Shown here: in pieces, positions 30,446-39,697 of the stretch | How the letters are laid out: the number at the start of each line of letters is the position of its first letter | How positions within the stretch are numbered: position 1 is the first letter of the stretch | The notes under the pieces: generated by a model | Told to the model about the DNA's origin: nothing | The model's input: only the letters and a program-made list of their open reading frames with translations | The model's database searches: none | Program-made: the position numbers and the translations under genes | Assembly (NCBI GenBank): GCA_947627545.1 | Contig: CANQWK010000004.1 | Location: 20,818 to 84,817, forward strand | Length of the DNA stretch: 64,000 bases | DNA from: an uncultured Clostridia bacterium | Lineage (GTDB): Bacteria > Bacillota > Clostridia > Christensenellales > UBA1242 | Direction: 5' to 3'

Positions 30446-31633
30446 ATGGAAAGAATTTATTTTGATAATGCTTCAACAACTAGTCTAGGTGGAGAAGTGC
30501 TAAGTGCCATGATGCCTGTACTTACCGATACGTATGGAAATTCAGCATCAGTGCATAGCTTCGGAAGAGATGCCGCTCAGTTGGTTGATAACAGTAGAGA
30601 TTATATTGCTTCAAGCATAAACGCAAAATCTAATGAAATTTATTTTACTTCTGGCGGAAGCGAAGCTAACAGCCTTGCAATTATTGGCATAGCAACCGCA
30701 AATAGAGGCAGAGGTAACCATATTATAACAAGCAAAATTGAACATCCATCAGTTTTAAATGCTTGCAAATACCTTGAAAAAAGTGGTTATGAAGTTACCT
30801 ATTTAGATGTAGATAAAAATGGATTTATTCGCTTTGCAGAATTGTTAGGTGCAATAAAAACAAACACAATTTTAGTTTCAATTATGGCTGCTAACAATGA
30901 ATTAGGCACAATTCAAAACCTTAAAGCTATTGCCAACACCGTGCATGAAAAAGGCGTAATTTTTCACACAGACGCTGTTCAATTATATGGCAATATGTCT
31001 ATTGATGTTGAAGATATTGGAATAGATGCAATGAGCGTTTCTGCTCATAAATTATATGGTCCAAAAGGTGTAGGTTGCCTATATATAAGCAACAAAATCA
31101 AATTTGACCCTATTATTTTTGGCGGTAATCAAGAGCGCAATAAACGCGGCGGAACGTTAAATACAGCCGGAATTGTAGGCTTTGCAAAGGCTTGCGAAAT
31201 TGCTAACCGAGATTTACGAACAAACAACCATAAATTGCGTGAATTAAGCAGTTATTTTGTAAATAAATTAAAAGAATCGGTTGATAATGTGATATTTAAT
31301 GCCGACACAAAACAAAAACTTCCACATATAATTTCAGCAACTTTTGTTGGCGTAGATGGTGAAAGTTTATTAACAAAACTAGACCTTAACGGAATTGCAG
31401 CGTCATTAGGAAGTGCTTGTACAAGTGGAAGTTTGCAAATTTCACATGTAATTCAAGCAATAGGCATTAATAATAATGATGCTAAAAGCACAATTCGTTT
31501 TAGCCTTGGCAAAAATAATTCTTTTGAAGAAATAGATAGTGCAATAAACATCATTAAGCGTTCGGTGGAAGAATTAAGAGCATTTTCTTCAACTTATGGT
31601 GCAAAAACTCGCAAAAGAAAGGGAGATAAATAA
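30446..31633 (+). CDS. cysteine desulfurase (NifS/IscS family)
   Basis: YFDNASTT, SAHKLYGPKGVGCLY, catalytic Cys region GSACTSGSLQISHV. Confidence 0.96.
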   Translation: MERIYFDNASTTSLGGEVLSAMMPVLTDTYGNSASVHSFGRDAAQLVDNSRDYIASSINAKSNEIYFTSGGSEANSLAIIGIATANRGRGNHIITSKIEHPSVLNACKYLEKSGYEVTYLDVDKNGFIRFAELLGAIKTNTILVSIMAANNELGTIQNLKAIANTVHEKGVIFHTDAVQLYGNMSIDVEDIGIDAMSVSAHKLYGPKGVGCLYISNKIKFDPIIFGGNQERNKRGGTLNTAGIVGFAKACEIANRDLRTNNHKLRELSSYFVNKLKESVDNVIFNADTKQKLPHIISATFVGVDGESLLTKLDLNGIAASLGSACTSGSLQISHVIQAIGINNNDAKSTIRFSLGKNNSFEEIDSAINIIKRSVEELRAFSSTYGAKTRKRKGDK

Positions 31634-31635
31634 TT

Positions 31636-31992
31636 ATGTATAGTGATATAGTTTTAAACATATTTAACAACCCTAAGAACGCCGGCAGAATTAGCAAACC
31701 AGATGGTATTGCAGATTTTTATAGCGAAGACGAAACTGAACATGTTGAATTTTCTTTACGTGTTGAAGATGGCGTTATAACTAATTGCAAATTCAGGGCA
31801 CAAGCAAACCCTTACATAATTGCCATTTGCGAAAAAATAACCGAATTAGTTGTAGATAAAAACATTAAAGATGTGTTTTTAGACCCATACACAGTAAAAA
31901 AAGCATTAGGAGATGAAAGTCCAATAAACATTCAATTTTGCATTAATTGCTTAAAATTCGCAATCGACAATTATATTGATAAGCAAGAATAA
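31636..31992 (+). CDS. IscU/NifU-like scaffold-family protein, divergent
   Basis: N-terminus YSDIVLNIFNNPKNAGRISKPDG; adjacent to nifS; only C-terminal Cys position retained. Confidence 0.85.
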   Translation: MYSDIVLNIFNNPKNAGRISKPDGIADFYSEDETEHVEFSLRVEDGVITNCKFRAQANPYIIAICEKITELVVDKNIKDVFLDPYTVKKALGDESPINIQFCINCLKFAIDNYIDKQE

Positions 31993-32162
31993 AGTAAATT
32001 TAATTTTTGTAAGTATTTATTGCTAATTTTTAAGTGTTTTTACAAATTTTAATTGTTAAAAATTATAAATTAATAAAATTTATATGTAAAAAAATGGCAA
32101 TTAACAACAACATTTTACTGCATAATTCGCCACAAATTGCAAACACTAATTTTGGAGGGATT

Positions 32163-32348
32163 ATGAAAGAGTTATTAATTGGCATGGGCATTGGTTTTGT
32201 TGTTGGAGCAATAACTTGCAAAACAAACAAACCTTTGGCAGACACAGTAGAAAAGGGTGTAGAAAAAGGCAAAGAAATTATAGAAGATATCAAAGACGAA
32301 ATTGAAACCCAAGCTAAAAAAAGCAAAAAACAAACCAAAAATAATTAA
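32163..32348 (+). CDS. small YtxH-like membrane-anchored protein (start revised to 32163)
   Basis: RBS ggaggg before ATG; N-terminal TM MKELLIGMGIGFVVGAITC then charged helix. Confidence 0.75.
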   Translation: MKELLIGMGIGFVVGAITCKTNKPLADTVEKGVEKGKEIIEDIKDEIETQAKKSKKQTKNN

Positions 32349-32374
32349 AACGCAGCAAAACTGCGTTTTTTCTT
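32347..32374 (+). terminator. terminator
   Basis: AAAACGCAG-CAAAA-CTGCGTTTTTTC. Confidence 0.85.
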
Positions 32375-32503
32375 TAATTGATTATATAATAAAAAAATTT
32401 CAAAAAATTATTAAAAAATGTTTGACAAATCTCAAAAAAAATGAAATTTTGATATTGACTATTTTAACTTCTTATGGTAAAATACAAACGAACTGAGGTA
32501 AAT

Positions 32504-33277
32504 ATGGGGATAAAAAAACAATATACAGAAACTATTATTAAAAAAATGTACAAGTTTTCTTCCAAATTAGAGGATAAAGACATTTTAAAGCAATATGAAC
32601 AAATTATAGAAAGATGTTTTCCAAACATTAGCAATGTTTCAATGGCGGATTTTGAAACAATTTCGCAAGAAATAAAAACTCAATTAGCAAAAAATGAGCA
32701 GGCAACATCGGTAAACAAGTTGATTAACAAAACTAAAACATATTTAAAAAAATTTGCAAAATTTTATATTAATAATGGTTTAGATATATCCAATTTTGAA
32801 GATGAATTAGATGCGTTGCAATGTGAATTTGTTATAGGCTTAAACAACATAGTTAGCAGAAAAACATGGTTTGCTAATTATAATAGTTTTACTGTAAGAA
32901 TGAACGATATTGTAGATGACTTTATTGTACATCTTTGCATTAATTTAGAAAAAGAAAAAGCAATTGAATTTAAACAATTAGATGGTAAAACAATTAATCT
33001 AATAGGCAATAGGCTATATCAAAAAACTATAAAAGACATCAAAACAGAAGAATTGAGGGCGGAATTACACAAAGTTTTTAACAGTCTTGGTAACCGCGAT
33101 GCAAGCATATTATCTAATTATTTTTTAAGAGAAAGCAAAAATATAAATTGTGTTCAAATTGCAAAAGAACATAATTTGTCGTATCAACGTGTTTCTCAAA
33201 TTATTAATGAATCAATAGAAATTATAAGAGAAACAACAAATCCAATTTTAAAAGAATACTATACAAACTCTGATTAA
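32504..33277 (+). CDS. divergent sigma-70-like protein (degenerate region 2, region-4-like HTH)
   Basis: C-terminal CVQIAKEHNLSYQRVSQIINESIEIIRE resembles sigma region 4; RBS gaggt before ATG 32504. Confidence 0.6.
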   Translation: MGIKKQYTETIIKKMYKFSSKLEDKDILKQYEQIIERCFPNISNVSMADFETISQEIKTQLAKNEQATSVNKLINKTKTYLKKFAKFYINNGLDISNFEDELDALQCEFVIGLNNIVSRKTWFANYNSFTVRMNDIVDDFIVHLCINLEKEKAIEFKQLDGKTINLIGNRLYQKTIKDIKTEELRAELHKVFNSLGNRDASILSNYFLRESKNINCVQIAKEHNLSYQRVSQIINESIEIIRETTNPILKEYYTNSD

Positions 33278-33336
33278 TTTACATCTATTAATTTAAAAAA
33301 AATAATAATTAAATTTTGGTTAATAAAGGATGACTT

Positions 33337-33909
33337 ATGAAAAAATCATTAGAATATTATATTAATTTAATAAAAACATCTTACCCTGAAATTGTAGATA
33401 ATGACAAACGCAAAAGTGAATATAAAACCGCTATTAATTTGGCAGAATTTTATGTAAAGTATCATCTAAACCCTGAAACATTTATTGATAATTTAACAGA
33501 TATGTTTTTAAAAACTTCTACTTTTAAATATAAGCATTCGTTGCGTGAAAAAAGTTTTTTACATGCTATAATAAACAAAAAGCAAAAAGAACAGAATAAA
33601 GATAAATTTATTTGCCAATCAGTTGTAAATGATATTTATTCTCAATCTATTTATGAAAAAGAACTTGAGGAAATGGAAATTGCTGAATTAAAATCTCATT
33701 TTGATGAAATTTTTAAAATTTTAACTCCAATAGAACAATCTGTTTTAATTGATTATTATAATTTAAATTACGAGGGTAGAAAAACACAAGAACAAATAGC
33801 AAAAAAATACAATATATCGGATTGGCGAGTAAGTCAAATTATTCATAAAGCATTGTTAAAATTAAGGCATCCAAAATGTTCAAGAAAAATTCATGATTTT
33901 TTATGGTAA
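33337..33909 (+). CDS. sigma-70 region-4-containing protein, RpoD-like C-terminus
   Basis: ILTPIEQSVLIDYY...TQEQIAKKYNISDWRVSQIIHKALLKLRHPKCSRKIHDFLW. Confidence 0.75.
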   Translation: MKKSLEYYINLIKTSYPEIVDNDKRKSEYKTAINLAEFYVKYHLNPETFIDNLTDMFLKTSTFKYKHSLREKSFLHAIINKKQKEQNKDKFICQSVVNDIYSQSIYEKELEEMEIAELKSHFDEIFKILTPIEQSVLIDYYNLNYEGRKTQEQIAKKYNISDWRVSQIIHKALLKLRHPKCSRKIHDFLW

Positions 33910-33914
33910 TTTGT

Positions 33915-33953
33915 TTGCTTAATAAATAAAAGTGAGTTATTATATTAACAATG
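33915..33953 (+). promoter_or_regulatory. ruvX promoter predicting leaderless mRNA
   Basis: TTGCTT-N17-TATTAT-N7-ATG; no SD at usual spacing. Confidence 0.5.
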
Positions 33954-34364
33954 AAAGCAATGGGCATAGATTTTGGTTTAAAACGTATAGGCGTTGCGTT
34001 TAGTGATGAAACTAAATTTTTAGCAACGCCTTTTGCTGTTTATCATAGAAAAGACTTGCAAAGCGATTTGCTTTATTTAAAAAATTTAACCGAAACAAAT
34101 AAAGTAGATGAAATAGTGTGTGGGCTGCCGCTAAATCCAAAAGGAGAAGAAGGTCCAATTGCTCAAGAAACTCGAGCTTTTATGCAAGAATTAACTAAAT
34201 TAACCAAAATAGAGCCAATTTTTGTTGATGAACGCTTATCAAGTTCCTTAGCAGAACAATTTTTAGCAGAACGTGAAAAAGATTGGCGTAAAAGAAAGGA
34301 AAAATTAGATAGCGTTGCCGCTTCAATAATTTTGCAAGACTATTTAGATGGCAGAAAAAATTAA
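33951..34364 (+). CDS. ruvX: Holliday junction resolvase-like RuvX/YqgF
   Basis: MGIDFGLKRIGVAFSD, GLPLNPKGEEG, FVDERLSS, DSVAASIILQDYLD. Confidence 0.96.
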   Translation: MKAMGIDFGLKRIGVAFSDETKFLATPFAVYHRKDLQSDLLYLKNLTETNKVDEIVCGLPLNPKGEEGPIAQETRAFMQELTKLTKIEPIFVDERLSSSLAEQFLAEREKDWRKRKEKLDSVAASIILQDYLDGRKN

Positions 34365-34430
34365 TTTATAAAAACAAACTTAATAATTATACAATTAAAC
34401 TTAAATTATTAAAATAAAAAGGAGAGAATT

Positions 34431-34808
34431 ATGAAAGATTTAAGGGAAGAAATTAAACAAAAAAAAGTTGCTCGAAAACAAAACTCAAATTACGATGCAA
34501 TATCGCAAATTTTAGACGAACATAACAGCGATAATGTAACATTATATGACGCACAAAACAAGCCAATTGAATTTGAACAAATTGCATTAATTCCTCGCAG
34601 AAATAAATTAACAAGGTTAGATGAATTGTTTACAATTATGATACCTATAACTCCTATGCAAGGCGTTAATGAAGGGGAAGGCGTTGTGTTTAAAATAGAC
34701 GAAAAAAGCCGAGATATAGAAGTTGTTAATGACCAAGAAATTATAGATGATATTTTAGATATTTATCAAAAACTTATAGAAAACGGCGAGGGCGAAAACG
34801 AAGAATAA
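34431..34808 (+). CDS. DUF1292-family (YrzB-like) protein
   Basis: Acidic small protein NVTLYDAQNKPIEFEQIALIP...VVFKIDEKSRDIEVVND downstream of ruvX. Confidence 0.75.
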   Translation: MKDLREEIKQKKVARKQNSNYDAISQILDEHNSDNVTLYDAQNKPIEFEQIALIPRRNKLTRLDELFTIMIPITPMQGVNEGEGVVFKIDEKSRDIEVVNDQEIIDDILDIYQKLIENGEGENEE

Positions 34809-34873
34809 CAATTTTTGTAAATTAAACCTTAATTTCACATAAAAAATTGTTAAATTAATTAACAACTTTTAAA

Positions 34874-34913
34874 TGGTATCTTGACAATTTTATATAATTA
34901 TATTAAAATACCA
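34874..34913 (+). promoter_or_regulatory. promoter bracketed by a TGGTAT/ATACCA inverted repeat
   Basis: TTGACA 34881-34886, N17, TAAAAT 34904-34909; TGGTAT 34874-34879 and ATACCA 34908-34913. Confidence 0.5.
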
Positions 34914-34927
34914 AACAAGGAGTTGTT

Positions 34928-35935
34928 ATGATTACATCATTTGCCAGCATTGAAAAAATATATACAAAATATGGTTTTAACAGCAAACAATTTTCCAAAA
35001 TAATTAAAAAAAGTTATTTACCAAATGTTGTGCAGTTTTTATTGTCTTTAAACTTAACAGATAAACCAGAAATAGTTGAATATTTGCAAACAATAAAGCA
35101 GCCAATTTTAATTTTAACTCTTAACAACTTAGAAAATTTACCTATTCAAACTCAAAAAACAATATATTTAAATTTAATAAATATAAATTCAAATTTAACC
35201 GAATACATTTTCAAAAAAATATATGATGGAAGAGGAATTAATCATTGTGATTTAAGAAAAAATAGTGTAGTTTTTTCATTTAAAGAATTAAGCAATTTTA
35301 ATTTATCTCAACTGAACACAACAGATATGGCTTTTTTGCTTGTAGATTTAGTAATGGACAAAAGAGAAATTGAAGAATTACCTGTTCAAAACATTGAAAA
35401 AACTTATTCTTTTAAATATTTAAAATTAGTTATAAATAAAATAAAACCTATGGTTAATTTTTCAGTTTTAGAATTAGTTTGTTCAATAATTAACAACTCG
35501 CAATTAAGCAATAGTTACTTTGTAATAGTCCTAAATTTATTAGGTTATAGTAAACAAGAAATTAAAACTATGTATATTCAGGCATATAACAATAAATCTT
35601 ATATTCTTATGGAAATGTTAGTTGAATTTTATGATTATTTGCCAAAATCTTTATTTGCCGATTTTGTTATAAAATATAAAAAAGATAAAGCGTTTATAAC
35701 ATTTATGAGATTTTCACACTATTTAAGCGAAGATAAGAATAAAGAATTGCTAGCAATAATAAAAAACAATCATAAACATAGTCAAATTAGTCAAATAAAA
35801 GAGATTATAACAAAAAATAATCTTTTTGATAAAGAAACAACTTTAAAAATTTTTGAAGATTTTAATATTCATCAATTTGATGATGCGAAAATAACTAAAA
35901 CTAAGCCAATTAAAACATTAAAAAAAACCAACTAA
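34928..35935 (+). CDS. hypothetical protein (335 aa)
   Basis: ORF with RBS aaggag, promoter and terminator flanking. Confidence 0.7.
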   Translation: MITSFASIEKIYTKYGFNSKQFSKIIKKSYLPNVVQFLLSLNLTDKPEIVEYLQTIKQPILILTLNNLENLPIQTQKTIYLNLININSNLTEYIFKKIYDGRGINHCDLRKNSVVFSFKELSNFNLSQLNTTDMAFLLVDLVMDKREIEELPVQNIEKTYSFKYLKLVINKIKPMVNFSVLELVCSIINNSQLSNSYFVIVLNLLGYSKQEIKTMYIQAYNNKSYILMEMLVEFYDYLPKSLFADFVIKYKKDKAFITFMRFSHYLSEDKNKELLAIIKNNHKHSQISQIKEIITKNNLFDKETTLKIFEDFNIHQFDDAKITKTKPIKTLKKTN

Positions 35936-35952
35936 ATTAGGTTGGTTTTTTT
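35921..35952 (+). terminator. terminator
   Basis: AAAAAAACCAAC-TAAATTAG-GTTGGTTTTTTT. Confidence 0.9.
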
Positions 35953-36037
35953 CATTTTAAAAAAATTGCTGAAAATCACTTTACCTTTTTAATAATAAGA
36001 AACGTTTTAGAAATCTCAAAAAAATTTTAAAAATCTA

Positions 36038-36227
36038 TTGACTTTAATAATCAAATTTGATAGTATTAAAAAGTTCAAAGAAAAATAGCACCCAATTTGA
36101 TTGCTTTGTCTGTTCCGTAATTTATTTTATAATTTATAATCGTAAATTTATAAATCATTTCAAATTATAATTTAATGCGGTTAAAAGCAAAATGATGGTT
36201 GGGGAAGGACAAACAGGAGGTTAATTT
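36038..36227 (+). promoter_or_regulatory. rpsB promoter plus long structured 5' leader
   Basis: TTGACT-N17-TAGTAT; complementary segments CCCAA/TTGGG and TTTGTC/GACAAA between +1 and rpsB. Confidence 0.5.
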
Positions 36228-37082
36228 ATGTCAGTTATTTCTATGAAACAATTATTGGAGGCTGGTTGTCATTTCGGCCACCAAACTAGGAAATGGAATC
36301 CTAAAATGAAAAAGTATATCTTCACAGATAGAAACGATATTCACATATTAAATCTTGAAGATACTGCTAAAAAAATTGATGAAGCGTATGTTTTCATTAA
36401 AGAAAAAGTGCTTGCAGGTGCAAATGTATTGTTCATTGGCACTAAAAAACAAGCTAGCGAAACTGTTAAGCAAGAAGCTGAACGCTGCGGAATGTATTAT
36501 GTAAACACTCGTTGGTTAGGTGGCACATTAACTAATTTCACAACCATTCGCAAACGTATTGACAGAATGAACAAATTAAATAATATGGAAACTCTAGGAG
36601 ATTTTGACCTTCTTCCTAAAAAAGAAGTTATAAAGTTAAAAGCGGAAAGAGATAAACTTGCTAACAATTTAAGCGGCATTAAAGATATGGCAACAATTCC
36701 AGGCCTTATAGTGTTAGTTGACCCACACATAGAGCATATTGCAGTTAGAGAAGCAAAAAGGTTAAATATTCCTACAATAGGCATTGCAGATACTAACAGC
36801 GACCCAGACGATGTTACAATTTGCATTCCAGCAAATGATGATGCTTTTGGTTCTGTTAAATTAATTTTATCAGCTTTGGCAGATGCTGTATTAGAAGCAA
36901 AGGGCGGAGTTATTTTACATGACTTAAACGCAAAAGATGAAGATGTTTCTATGGAAGCAATTGTTACAGGCGATATTAAAATTCAATTAGATAATCAACC
37001 AGAAGAAGATGAAATTGTTGAAAAGAAAAAACATCCATCAAAATCTAAAAAAGAAAAGAAAGAAGAACAAGTTGAAGAATAA
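36228..37082 (+). CDS. rpsB: 30S ribosomal protein S2
   Basis: [38 protein letters not shown]. Confidence 0.98.
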   Translation: MSVISMKQLLEAGCHFGHQTRKWNPKMKKYIFTDRNDIHILNLEDTAKKIDEAYVFIKEKVLAGANVLFIGTKKQASETVKQEAERCGMYYVNTRWLGGTLTNFTTIRKRIDRMNKLNNMETLGDFDLLPKKEVIKLKAERDKLANNLSGIKDMATIPGLIVLVDPHIEHIAVREAKRLNIPTIGIADTNSDPDDVTICIPANDDAFGSVKLILSALADAVLEAKGGVILHDLNAKDEDVSMEAIVTGDIKIQLDNQPEEDEIVEKKKHPSKSKKEKKEEQVEE

Positions 37083-37215
37083 TTATTAAAAGTTTAAAAC
37101 ATTTTTTAACAAATTAATTTAATAATATCTCAACTTAAAGAAATTCAAGTTTAAAAATTCATTATATATATTGTGTAATTAGTTTAAATAATACACTAAA
37201 TAAAAGGAGAATAAA

Positions 37216-38103
37216 ATGATTAGTGCTAAAGATGTAGCTAATTTAAGAGATATGACTGGTGCAGGCATGATGGACTGCAAACGTGCTTTAGAAGAAGCAA
37301 ATGGCAACACTGAAAAAGCAATTGAAATATTGCGTGAAAAGGGTGTAGCAAAAGCAGCTAAAAAACAAAGCAGAATAGCGGCTGAAGGTGTTGTTGGTGC
37401 ATATATTTCAGGCAAAACTGGTGTTTTGCTAGAAATTAACTGCGAAAGCGACTTTGTTTCTAAGGGAGATATATTCCACAACCTTGTTCAAACAGTTGCA
37501 AAAGTTGTTGCAGAAAATAAACCTAAAACTGTAGAAGAATTAAACAACTGCAAATGCGAAGGTTCAACTGTTGCAGAATATATTACAAATCAAACAGTTA
37601 AAATTGGCGAAAAAATTTCAATTCGCCGCTTCGAAATTTATGAAACAAGCGGAAAAATTGAAACATATATTCACATGGGCGGAAAAGTTGGCGTTATGGT
37701 AGAAGCAACCGATTTTGTAAGTGGAGAAGATGTTTTACATGATGTTGCTTTGCAAATCGCAGCAAGCAAGCCAGACTATGTTAGTGAAAAAGATGTTCCT
37801 AATGAGGTTGTAGAAAAAGAAAAAGAAATTATGCTTGTTCAAATGCAAAATGACGAAAAGAATGCCAATAAACCAAAAGAAATTTTACAAAAAATTGTAT
37901 TAGGAAAAATTAGCAAATTCTATGAAGAAGCTTGTTTACTAAATCAACCATTTATTAAAGATGATAGCAAAAAAGTAAAAGATGTAATCGGCAATAAATT
38001 TAAAGTTAAACGCTTTGTTCGTTGGAACATGGGCGAGGGCTTGGAAAAGAAAGTTGAAGATTTTGCAGCCGAAGTTGCCGCACAAACAGGCAAAAAGAAC
38101 TAA
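37216..38103 (+). CDS. tsf: elongation factor Ts
   Basis: VANLRDMTGAGMMDCKRALEEANGN, NCESDFVSK. Confidence 0.98.
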   Translation: MISAKDVANLRDMTGAGMMDCKRALEEANGNTEKAIEILREKGVAKAAKKQSRIAAEGVVGAYISGKTGVLLEINCESDFVSKGDIFHNLVQTVAKVVAENKPKTVEELNNCKCEGSTVAEYITNQTVKIGEKISIRRFEIYETSGKIETYIHMGGKVGVMVEATDFVSGEDVLHDVALQIAASKPDYVSEKDVPNEVVEKEKEIMLVQMQNDEKNANKPKEILQKIVLGKISKFYEEACLLNQPFIKDDSKKVKDVIGNKFKVKRFVRWNMGEGLEKKVEDFAAEVAAQTGKKN

Positions 38104-38150
38104 AAACTAATAAAAATAAAAGCACTTTTATGCTGTGCTATGTAAAGAAC

Positions 38151-38180
38151 AAAAAAATGAGCAATTGCTCATTTTTTATT
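38151..38180 (+). terminator. terminator after tsf
   Basis: AAAAAAATGAGC-AATT-GCTCATTTTTT. Confidence 0.88.
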
Positions 38181-38409
38181 TTTTAGTTTAATTTTTAAAT
38201 TCAATTAAATTAACTTTTAATTTAAACCTTTTCAAAATTATGGTAAAATTTGTTTTTTTGTCAAGTTAATTTTAAATTTAGTTGCTATTTTTTTTCAAAT
38301 TTATTATTATATTCCTATCAATAATATAATTTTAATTCTACTGCCTAAACAAATTAAAATAATATATACAAATTTTACATGATTAATAAAATTATTAAAA
38401 GGAGAAATT

Positions 38410-38976
38410 ATGAACGAAAATTGCGAAATGGAAATGATGGAATATGACGATAAGTTAAAAAAAGCATTCGACCATTTAGTAGATGAATATATGCTTATTA
38501 GAGTGGGGCGTGCCAACCCCAAAATGCTTGAAAACATTATGGTTGATTATTATGGAACTCGCACTCCACTAAAACAAACCTGCAACATAACAGTACAAGA
38601 TGCTAGAATGATTATTGTTTCACCTTGGGATGTTTCAACATTAAAAAATTTGCGTTCGGGCATTGAGGCAGCAAACTTAGGTGTTTCTGTGGGCGATGAC
38701 GGTAAAATTATTCGAGTGGGCTTTCCTATGCTAACAGAAGAGCGAAGAAAAGAATTTTCAAAGGACGCAAAAAAACTTCTAGAAGAATGTAAAATTGCAA
38801 TGCGTAATTTAAGAAGAGATGTTTTAGAAAGTTTTAAAACTATGAAGAAAAATGCTGAAATAAGTGAAGATGAATACAATTCGCTTGAAAAAGATGTTCA
38901 AAAAGCATTAGATTCTTACACTTTAAAGGCAGACAATGCCTGCGACAAAAAAGTTGCAGAAATAATGGAGGTATAG
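38410..38976 (+). CDS. frr: ribosome recycling factor
   Basis: RVGRANPKMLENIMVDYYGTRTPL, LTEERRKEFSK. Confidence 0.97.
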   Translation: MNENCEMEMMEYDDKLKKAFDHLVDEYMLIRVGRANPKMLENIMVDYYGTRTPLKQTCNITVQDARMIIVSPWDVSTLKNLRSGIEAANLGVSVGDDGKIIRVGFPMLTEERRKEFSKDAKKLLEECKIAMRNLRRDVLESFKTMKKNAEISEDEYNSLEKDVQKALDSYTLKADNACDKKVAEIMEV

Positions 38977-38977
38977 C

Positions 38978-39697
38978 GTGAATATTGAAAAATTTAAACA
39001 AGACCCTAGAATGCCTAAACATATTGCATTTATTGTTGATGGCAATGGAAGGTGGGCAACAAAACGAAATTTAACGCGCTCAATGGGGCATGAAGCAGGG
39101 TTTGAAAATTTAAAAAAACAAATAGAATTTGTTCAAGAATTAGGTATAAAAAATTTGTCTATGTATTGTTTTTCTTGCGAAAATTGGAAGCGAAGCAAGC
39201 AAGAAGTTGACTTTTTAATGGAATTATTTAACCGAATGTTGGACGAATTTAAACAAAAATATATTAACAAAGATATTCGGTTTATTATTTCTGGGAATAT
39301 GAATGATGAAAGATTACCTTTAATTGTGCGCAATAAAGCCAAAGAACTTATGGAACTAACCAAAGATAAAAATGGTTTTGTTATAAATGCGTGCATTAAT
39401 TATGGCGGTAGGCAAGAAATTTTAAAGGTTGTTAATGAACTAATTGAATCTGGTGTTAAAATTGTTGATGAAAAACTTTTTGAAAAACATCTTTATACAG
39501 CTGAAATGTTGCCGCTAGATTTTGTTATCCGCACAAGTGGAGAAAAGCGACTAAGCAACTTTTTAACCTGGCAATCAACTTATAGCGAATGGTATTTTCC
39601 AAAAAAATTATGGCCTAGTTTTAATAAAAAGGACTTAATAAAAGCCTTAAAATCTTATATGAAAAGAGATAGGCGTTTTGGAGCGGTAAAAGCTTAA
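38978..39697 (+). CDS. uppS: polyprenyl diphosphate synthase (UppS family), GTG start
   Basis: HIAFIVDGNGRWATKRN, FVIRTSGEKRLSNF, YSEWYF. Confidence 0.96.
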   Translation: MNIEKFKQDPRMPKHIAFIVDGNGRWATKRNLTRSMGHEAGFENLKKQIEFVQELGIKNLSMYCFSCENWKRSKQEVDFLMELFNRMLDEFKQKYINKDIRFIISGNMNDERLPLIVRNKAKELMELTKDKNGFVINACINYGGRQEILKVVNELIESGVKIVDEKLFEKHLYTAEMLPLDFVIRTSGEKRLSNFLTWQSTYSEWYFPKKLWPSFNKKDLIKALKSYMKRDRRFGAVKA

